Assembly (NCBI GenBank): GCA_043760535.1
Contig: JAYUOV010000059.1
Span: 1-18,596 of the forward strand
Reading direction: 5' to 3'
DNA: 18,596 nucleotides
Origin: JAZKFT01 sp043760535
GTDB taxonomy: Bacteria; Bacteroidota; Bacteroidia; Chitinophagales; Chitinophagaceae
Made by a program: the position numbers and the translations under genes. The notes below the pieces were generated by a model. The model had not been told where the DNA came from. It saw only the letters and a program-made list of their open reading frames with translations, and searched no databases. Shown in pieces: positions 7,414 through 14,100 of this stretch. The first letter of the stretch is position 1. Each line of letters starts with the position of its first letter.

Positions 7414-8136
7414 ATGAAATGTATTTTGATAGCACTTTCAGTGTTGGCCATTAGCTGTAACATTAGTGGCATTAACCAAAAGCGTATAGATGGAAACGGC
7501 ACACAAAAAAAAGAAACCCGCACCATTACGGGGTTTAATGGGGTAGATGTAGCCGGCGCTTTCGAAGTGGTATTGGTGCAAGGCAGCTCTTACAGTATAG
7601 AAATAGAGGCCGACGAAAATCTTTTGCAATATGTAGCGCTACAAAAGAAGGGAGACCATTTGGAAATAAGCGAAAAAGAAGGTTATATTTTACGAAGCAA
7701 ATCGCCTATGAAACTGCGGGTGCAAATGCCTGTAATAAATGCGGTAACAGTAGCAGGATCGGGTACTATAAAAGGCGAAACGCCCATTACAAACCTCGAA
7801 AAAGTAGCAATAATTATTGCAGGAAGCGGTAACATTAGCCTGGAAGTGAAATCACCCAAAGTGGAAGTAGAAATAGGCGGCAGCGGAAAAGCAACGCTGA
7901 GTGGCAGCACCCGTATATTAGAAATAGGCATTGGTGGCAGTGGCGATTGTATAGCCGAAGATTTACTAAGCGAAGATTGTGATGTAAGTATAGGTGGCAG
8001 CGGCAAAGCCCGGGTTTATGCAAGTGTAAGTCTTAAAGGTTCCATTGGCGGCAGCGGCGATATTTATTACCGTGGCGAACCTAAAAAAGTAAGTAAATCT
8101 ATTGGCGGCAGCGGTAGTATAGAACCCGTTAAATAA
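7414..8136 (+). CDS. Head-GIN domain (DUF2807) lipoprotein
   Basis: The 240-residue product starts with a lipoprotein signal (MKCILIALSVLAISC), with the acylated cysteine at residue 15, so it is predicted to be anchored in the envelope. It then matches the DUF2807 head-GIN domain: GFNGVDVAGAFEVVLVQG, DENLLQYV, and a right-handed beta-helix with regularly spaced turns. These turns read VAGSG, IAGSG, then IGGSG five times to the C-terminus. The frame is open back to a TTG at 7390, but the ATG at 7414 puts the signal peptide correctly at the N-terminus. Members are common in Bacteroidota as surface or periplasmic proteins; some are called putative auto-transporter adhesins, but the function is not established. 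It converges with pbpC across a heptamer array. Confidence 0.9.
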   Translation: MKCILIALSVLAISCNISGINQKRIDGNGTQKKETRTITGFNGVDVAGAFEVVLVQGSSYSIEIEADENLLQYVALQKKGDHLEISEKEGYILRSKSPMKLRVQMPVINAVTVAGSGTIKGETPITNLEKVAIIIAGSGNISLEVKSPKVEVEIGGSGKATLSGSTRILEIGIGGSGDCIAEDLLSEDCDVSIGGSGKARVYASVSLKGSIGGSGDIYYRGEPKKVSKSIGGSGSIEPVK

Positions 8137-8139
8137 AGG

Positions 8140-8300
8140 TTCAAGATTTAAGATTCAAGATTCAAGATTCAAGGTTCAAGGTTCAAGGATCAGGGTTCAA
8201 GATTGAAGATTTAAGGTTCAGGGTTCAAGATTCAAGATTCAGGGTTCAAGATTCAAGGTTCAGGGTTCAAGGATCAAGATTTAAGATTCAAGGTTCAGGA
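8140..8300. repeat. 23-unit heptamer tandem repeat between convergent genes
   Basis: Twenty-three consecutive 7-bp units lie in perfect register from 8140 to 8300 without a single indel. The consensus is TTCAAGR. Most units are TTCAAGA or TTCAAGG; variants are TTCAGGG, TTTAAGA, TTTAAGG, TTGAAGA, ATCAAGA, ATCAGGG and TTCAGGA. The array begins three bases after the head-GIN stop. Changes are only substitutions, mostly transitions at positions 3, 5 and 7. No hairpin terminator is present in this convergent region. Confidence 0.95.
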
Positions 8301-8332
8301 CTCCAGTAAGAATGTTTTAGTTGGTGGGCTCT

Positions 8333-8360
8333 AATCCCTAAATTCTAAACCCTAAACCTT
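8333..8360. repeat. Second heptamer tract next to the pbpC stop codon
   Basis: Four 7-bp units (AATCCCT, AAATTCT, AAACCCT, AAACCTT) fill 8333-8360, three bases from the end of pbpC. The sequence differs from the larger array at 8140-8300 but has the same period and resembles the AAATCCT tract at 5673-5700. Confidence 0.7.
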
Positions 8361-8363
8361 GTC

Positions 8364-10688
8364 CTATAAATCCACCATTTTTACCTTTACCCAAATATCC
8401 CTGTTTCTTCCTTTATCATCTGTACAGCTAATTTTATTTGGCCCCTCTTGTGGCATAAAAAAGATTTTAGCTTTGGGTTCGGCTGCTTTAAAAAACTGAT
8501 TATTAATATACCAAAATACTTTATTTACATCTCCAGCTGCCTGGCAGGTAAGTGCTAGTGGTTCTGGGTTTTCTTTGCTGATAAAGTATTCACCTCCATT
8601 TACAGGAGCAGTAATTCTTGGGCCGCCGCCACTTGCGGTATTGGCACAGTTTGGGTGTAGTGGCGGTATCTTTTGGTACTTAACACCATTTTCTTCGTAA
8701 TACTGTTGTATCTCTGGCGGCACGGTTTTAAATTGTTTTTTTTTGTAACCTGTGGCTGGCGCACATTCTTTACTGTAGCTCCATTTTTCATCGGCACTTA
8801 GCAGCACTTCTTGCACATTGTTACATTTTTCTGTAGTAGATACAAGTGGTATAAAATAATCGGTAACAATATTGGTACAATGCTCGTTGGGTAACAAGCC
8901 TGTTTCGCTGCAAACAGCTCTTTGTTCGCAAGTGAGCGGAGCGGTAAACCAGCCACGGTCGGCATCGTAATCTATGGTGTTGAAAATTTTAAAAAGTAAT
9001 GGTGTGGCTGCATTGGCGCCGCTAAGATCTGGCACACCTACACCACTAAAATTACCGAGCCACACACCTACGGTATATTTTTTATTGTAGCCAATACTCC
9101 ATGCATCTCGGCGGCCATAGCTGGTGCCGGTTTTCCAGGCTAGTTTGGGTAAATGGATAGTGCTGCTCCAGTTTACCGGAAAATCAGGGCGGTTAATTTT
9201 ACTCAGTATTTCGGTAATCATAAAAGCAGAAGCCTTACTAAGAATGCGTTCTTTTTTTTGATGGCCTGAATCGGCTGTAGTGTATAACGGCGATATATAT
9301 TCTCCTTCATTGGCAAAGGCGGAAAAGAGACCGGTTAATTCTTCTAAAGTACAGCCGCAGCCTCCAAGTATCATAGAAAGCCCGAGCTTGCCACGGTCTT
9401 TATTGATCTGCTGAAAGCCGCAGCTAACAAGGCTTTGCACCAACTGGTCTTTGCCTAATTGCTTTAAGCTTTTAACAGCCGGTATGTTTAGTGAGTTGTC
9501 TAAAGCATATTCCATACTCACTAGTCCGTTAAATTTTTCATCGTAATTTTCCGGCACATAGCCCTGATAATTTACCGCTTCATCGGTAATAATGGTTTTA
9601 GGTGTCATCAGCCCGGCATCAATACAAAGGCCGTAAAGCAAAGGCTTTAAAGTACTGCCCGGCTGCCGAATGGCTGCTGCTCCATTTACTTGTCCACCAT
9701 CCAAAGTGCTTTTAAAGTCGGCACTGCCGATGTAGGTTATTACCCGATGTGTTTCATTGTCGATAACAATAACAGATGCGTTACGTATGTTTTTAAAAGC
9801 CATTGTTTGCACATAATCTTTTACCAACTGCTCGGTTTTAAGCTGTGTATTCATGTGGATGTGGGTGTGAATATTTGTTTCGCCGCCAAGTTTTACTTTA
9901 TAGCTGAGGTGTGGCACTAATTGCGGTGCAGCATTACGGTTTAAGTTCAATGGTTCTTTTAACGCATCAGCTATTTCCTTGCTTCCAAATACTTTTTCAT
10001 CGCTAAAGCGTTGAAGCCATTTGTTTCTTTGCTGTACAATAATATTGTTATTAATACCAATTTGTAAACTGTTGGGCCGGTTGGGTATAATAGACAGCGC
10101 TGTTATTTCTGCCAGCGACAGATGGTCGGGATTTTTTTTGAGGTACAGTACCGAAGCGCTCTTTACACCCTCAATGTTTCCTCCATAAGGCACCAGGTTT
10201 ATGTAGAGTTGTAGTATTTCATCCTTACTATATTTCCACTCTAACTGAAACGCCCTGAACATTTCTTTTATTTTGTTTAAAACGTTACGGGTCTTAGGTT
10301 CCAGCAATTTGGCCACCTGCATGGTAATGGTGCTAGCCCCACTTGTACGGCGGCCTGTAAAAATGTTATACATTAATGCTCGGCCTACAGCAATAGCATT
10401 TACACCAGGGTGATAATAAAACCACTTGTCTTCTTTTTCGATAATGGCTTTTCGGAGTAACGGCGAAATTTCGTTGAGTTCGGTTTTCATCCGCCACTTT
10501 TCATCTTTGGTTAAATAGGCATGTATTACTTCGCCCTTATCGTTGGTAACAATGGTGGAATAAAGTATAGTATCGGGTAAAGGAAAAATGATATTGAGCA
10601 AAAAGAAAAGTACCATGCTTATAAGAAAAGCATAGAAAAATCTTTTAATCCATTTAAAAAGGTTCTGTTTCATAAAAGGTCTTTTCAT
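8364..10688 (-). CDS. pbpC: Penicillin-binding protein 1C (class A: glycosyltransferase plus transpeptidase)
   Basis: This 774-residue inner-membrane enzyme polymerises and cross-links peptidoglycan. One N-terminal membrane anchor lies at about 16-36. The GT51 glycosyltransferase domain has the catalytic EDKWFYYHPG (86-95), RTSGASTITMQVAKLL (114-129) and LQLYINLVPYGGNIEGV (159-175). The transpeptidase has all three penicillin-binding motifs: STLK (S345-K348), SLN (399-401) and KTGTS (519-523). The C-terminal region from about residue 690 (GPRITAPVNGGEYFIS) is the BiPBP_C domain typical of PBP1C. Length is near that of E. coli PbpC. The first ATG is used; a second at residue 6 is equally possible. 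It faces the alpha-2-macroglobulin gene divergently. In many Proteobacteria these two genes adjoin in the same direction and are thought to act together after envelope breach. Confidence 0.96.
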   Translation of the reverse strand: MKRPFMKQNLFKWIKRFFYAFLISMVLFFLLNIIFPLPDTILYSTIVTNDKGEVIHAYLTKDEKWRMKTELNEISPLLRKAIIEKEDKWFYYHPGVNAIAVGRALMYNIFTGRRTSGASTITMQVAKLLEPKTRNVLNKIKEMFRAFQLEWKYSKDEILQLYINLVPYGGNIEGVKSASVLYLKKNPDHLSLAEITALSIIPNRPNSLQIGINNNIIVQQRNKWLQRFSDEKVFGSKEIADALKEPLNLNRNAAPQLVPHLSYKVKLGGETNIHTHIHMNTQLKTEQLVKDYVQTMAFKNIRNASVIVIDNETHRVITYIGSADFKSTLDGGQVNGAAAIRQPGSTLKPLLYGLCIDAGLMTPKTIITDEAVNYQGYVPENYDEKFNGLVSMEYALDNSLNIPAVKSLKQLGKDQLVQSLVSCGFQQINKDRGKLGLSMILGGCGCTLEELTGLFSAFANEGEYISPLYTTADSGHQKKERILSKASAFMITEILSKINRPDFPVNWSSTIHLPKLAWKTGTSYGRRDAWSIGYNKKYTVGVWLGNFSGVGVPDLSGANAATPLLFKIFNTIDYDADRGWFTAPLTCEQRAVCSETGLLPNEHCTNIVTDYFIPLVSTTEKCNNVQEVLLSADEKWSYSKECAPATGYKKKQFKTVPPEIQQYYEENGVKYQKIPPLHPNCANTASGGGPRITAPVNGGEYFISKENPEPLALTCQAAGDVNKVFWYINNQFFKAAEPKAKIFFMPQEGPNKISCTDDKGRNRDIWVKVKMVDL

Positions 10689-10751
10689 AGCTAGGTTTCT
10701 TATCAGGGGCCACCTCCATTCGTTGTGATGTTTGCTTTTTTAATTTATTTA

Positions 10752-10786
10752 TAAAACTAATCTTTTATATGGCTTCGATTGGGCAA
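10752..10786 (-). promoter_or_regulatory. Weak candidate promoter for pbpC
   Basis: On the minus strand, TTG (10786-10784) is followed after 24 bases by TAGTTTTA (10759-10752), which matches TAnnTTTG at all but the last base. The spacer is slightly long for the Bacteroidota -33/-7 arrangement. Confidence 0.22.
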
Positions 10787-10844
10787 AAGCCCGGCCTGTA
10801 AAAGACTAGATTTTAAAATGGGTAAAGATGCCACCATCTGCACT

Positions 10845-10876
10845 ATCCGTAAACGTAACCTCGGAATGCTACGGAT
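10845..10876. promoter_or_regulatory. 7-bp inverted repeat, possible operator or hairpin
   Basis: ATCCGTA (10845-10851) and TACGGAT (10870-10876) are perfect reverse complements separated by 18 bases. The position between two divergent genes would suit a shared regulator site, but no other copy in the window supports that. Confidence 0.3.
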
Positions 10877-10938
10877 TAAGAACTTAAAATACTTTGGTTA
10901 AATAGATTCATAATTGCGTGGTTAAAAATACGCTGTGT

Positions 10939-10988
10939 TTATCCATAACGGTTTATGATACCCATTTTCTTATCCATCATTATCCACT
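10939..10988 (+). promoter_or_regulatory. Three TTATCCA words, possible binding-site cluster
   Basis: TTATCCATA (10939-10947), TTATCCATC (10970-10978) and TTATCCACT (10980-10988) share TTATCCA. Each is one or two bases from the DnaA box TTATCCACA. The cluster lies upstream of the alpha-2-macroglobulin gene, with no replication gene nearby. Confidence 0.3.
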
Positions 10989-11098
10989 CCGCCAAGTTCG
11001 GATTTCGAAAACAAGAATCGCAATTCTTTTATCCTTTAATAAAACTTTCACTATTTAATATTTTGCAATCGCATTTTCTTTTCTCTATCTTTCGTTTC

Positions 11099-11106
11099 TA
11101 AATTTG
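11099..11106 (+). promoter_or_regulatory. Candidate -7 promoter element of the alpha-2-macroglobulin gene
   Basis: TAAATTTG matches TAnnTTTG exactly and lies 35 bases before the ATG, a plausible distance for a short leader. No TTG sits at the expected -33 distance; the nearest is at 11063-11065, too far away. Confidence 0.4.
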
Positions 11107-11141
11107 TTCCATTCTTCGAACATCCTTTAATAATCCCCAAT

Positions 11142-14100
11142 ATGAAGCTGTTAAAACAACTAACTGTGGCATTAGCTGCGGCTATGCTTTTGTATGCCTG
11201 TAAAAGTAATACCGTGCAATTGGAATTTACCAATGCACAAGGCCAAGTGCCACAACTCACCAATCTCGAATTTAGGTTTAGTAAGTCGCTTATGCCCGAT
11301 TCGCTGCTTAACAGGTGGGATTCGGCAGACTACATCAGTTTTTCACCCGCAATACCAGGAAAGTTTCGGTGGGAGTATCCCGACAAGTTGGTTTTTAGTC
11401 CGGCTAAACCTTTATTGGCAGCCACCAGTTACAAAGCCACTTTGAACAATGCTTTATTAAAGTATTCAAAGCTCAACAGTGTAAAAAAAGCAGATATCGC
11501 TTTTCATACCGCCGACATGCAACTGGTAAATAGTAGCATTATGTGGGTAGGCAGTAGTGCCGATACCCGGAGTGCACAACCACAGCTGGATTTGTATTTT
11601 AATTACCCCGTGGCGATGGATATGCTAAAAGACCACTTAAAAATAGAAGTGGATGGAAAGGAGCAAAACTATTCTATAGCCACAGTGAGCAACGATGATA
11701 AAGTAAGCATACGGCTTATTGGTTTTAAGGTAGCGGACAAAGATTACAATGGCAAAGTGAGCATTCTAAAAGGCATGGTGCCCGATGGTGGAAAGAATGC
11801 AACCACTGCCGATATAGACGAAAAGATTTTTGTGGCTTCGCCTTATAAATTAATAATTAATGATGTACAAAGTAATCATGATGGCAGCAGAGGCAGCATC
11901 CATATAAAATGTAGTCAGCAAGTGGTGGAAGCCACTATTGCACCAGCCATTCGTTTTAATCCTGCTATAAAATTTACCACCGAAGTATTGGATGATGGCT
12001 TTACAATAAACAGTGATCAGTTTGATGTAACCCAAACTTACGAAATTAACGTGGGCAAGGGTTTAAGTGGAAAGCTGGGTGGCGTTATGCAGGAGCTATA
12101 TACCACCAACATTGGTTTCGGCAAGCTGGAACCCAACATCAGTTTTATGAACAGTAAAGGGGTGTACCTCAGCAGCAAGGGTGCTAAAAATATAGACGTA
12201 AAAATTGTAAATGTAGAAAAGGTAAAAGTGATAGTATCTCGGATTTACGAAAATAATATACTTGCATCGCAACGCTATGGCTACAACCCCAAAGAGAAGA
12301 GCGAAAACGACAATAACGGTGAATACTACGAAGGCGATTATGATGAGTATGGCAGCAGCAACAATATGGTTTTGGGCGATGTAATTATGGAAAAAGTAAT
12401 TGATACCAAAACGCTGCCAATGTATGGTAACAATAGATTATTTCATTTTGATATAGCCGATCAGTTGCCGGAGTTTAAAGGTATTTACCATATTAAATTA
12501 AGAAGCACCGATGATTATTGGGTTAACGATAGCCGCTTTATCAGCCAGAGCGATATTGGGCTAATTGCCGGGGAAGGAAATGACAAAGTAATTGTGTTTG
12601 CCAACTCTATTAAAACCTCACAGCCCTTAAATGGCATTACCATTAATGTGTACGGCACCAATAATCAGTTGCTAGGTATGGCCACTACCAATGGCCAGGG
12701 TGTGGCCGAAGTGCCAGTTATTAAAAATGATTTGGCTGGTTTTAAACCCACCATGGTAATTGCCAAATCCAAAGAAGATTTTAACTATCTCCCTTTTAGT
12801 ACCACAAGGGTAGGCACCAGCCGCTTTGATGTAGGTGGTAAACGTATTAACAGTACCGGTTTAGATGCCTATATCTATGGCGAAAGAGATATGTACAGGC
12901 CGGGCGAAACGATACATGCAGCTGTAATTATTCGAGATAAATTGTGGAACCCAATGCCAGATGTGCCGGTAAAGATGAAGTTTGTACTGCCCAATGGTAA
13001 GGAGCTTTCTACTGTAAGAAAAACGCTTAATGCACAAGGTGCTGCGGAAGCATCTGTACCACTAAGTACGGCAGCTATTACAGGCAGCTATACTATGGAA
13101 GTGTACACCGGTAACGATGTTTTACTGGCCAGTAAAAACATTATGATAGAAGAGTTTTTACCCGACAGAATTAAAGTAACTGCCAAACTGGATAAACCTT
13201 TTTTATTGCCAGGACAATCTACCAATCTAAGCGTTAATGCTCTTAATTTCTTTGGCCCACCTGCTGCCAACCGCAATTACGAACTGGAAATTCAGTTGGC
13301 ACAAAAGACTTTTAATTCGGTTAATTTCAACAAGTATAATTTTTCGCTGGCTAATCAAAACACATTTTTTGATAAAGTAACACGGCAGGGAAAAACCGAT
13401 GCAGGCGGAAATGCTTTAGAAGGGTACACTGTGCCGGAGATGTTTCGCAACATTGGTATTTTACAGGCTAAATTTTACACCACCGTTTTCGACGAAACTG
13501 GCCGGCCCGTAAACCGGGCACAGAGCCTGGATATTTACACACAGGATTGGTTTGCCGGAATCGCCGATGACGGCTACGGTTATTACCCGTTAAACCAGAC
13601 TATTAAATTTCCTTTGATTGCCCTTAATAAAGATGATAAGCTGGTGGAAGGCGCCAAGGTAAATGTGAATATTATTAAGCATGAATACCGCACCGTGCTT
13701 ACCAAAAGCGGCGACTATTTCCGCTACGAATCGCAGAAAGAAGATAAGGTGGTAAGCATTGCTACTGTTGTATTGCGTGGTACTGATTCTTATTTTTCTT
13801 TTATACCTAACAAGCCCGGTAATTATGAAATAAGGATAAGTAAAGAAGGTGCCAATAATTATGTAAGTAAAGATTTTTACAGCTACGGTTTTTGGGGTAA
13901 TAACGATAATGCAGCCTTTGAAGTAAACACCGAGGGGCATATAGATATAGAAGTGAATAAAAGTGATTATAAAACCGGCGACAACGCCAAAATTTTATTT
14001 AAAACACCCTTTAATGGAAAGATGCTGGTAACAACCGAAACCGACCATGTAATGAGTTACCAATATCTGGATGCCAAAAACCGCAGTGCATCTATGGAGC

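Larger units (their letters stand above)
10689..11141. other. 453-bp divergent control region between pbpC and the alpha-2-macroglobulin gene
   Basis: No reading frame is convincing here. It should hold promoters for both genes. Candidate sites are listed separately: a -7 element for the plus-strand gene, a weak promoter for pbpC, an inverted repeat and a cluster of TTATCCA words. About 10870-10935 and 10990-11095 show nothing I can name. Confidence 0.6.

Noticed and set aside
8333..8360. Telomere-like CCCTAAA repeat
   Set aside because: The resemblance is to the unit only; four degenerate heptamers beside a bacterial gene fit the local 7-bp repeats better.
10781..10792. GGGC/GCCC hairpin as a terminator or attenuator
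   Set aside because: Only four base pairs around AAAA, with no T-run in the relevant position; too short to support a call.
10939..10988. Replication origin
   Set aside because: The three DnaA-like words are imperfect, and no dnaA, dnaN or other origin-linked gene is present.
13590..13940. 116-codon minus-strand open frame inside the alpha-2-macroglobulin gene
   Set aside because: It is antisense to well-conserved coding sequence and has no recognisable domain or start signal.
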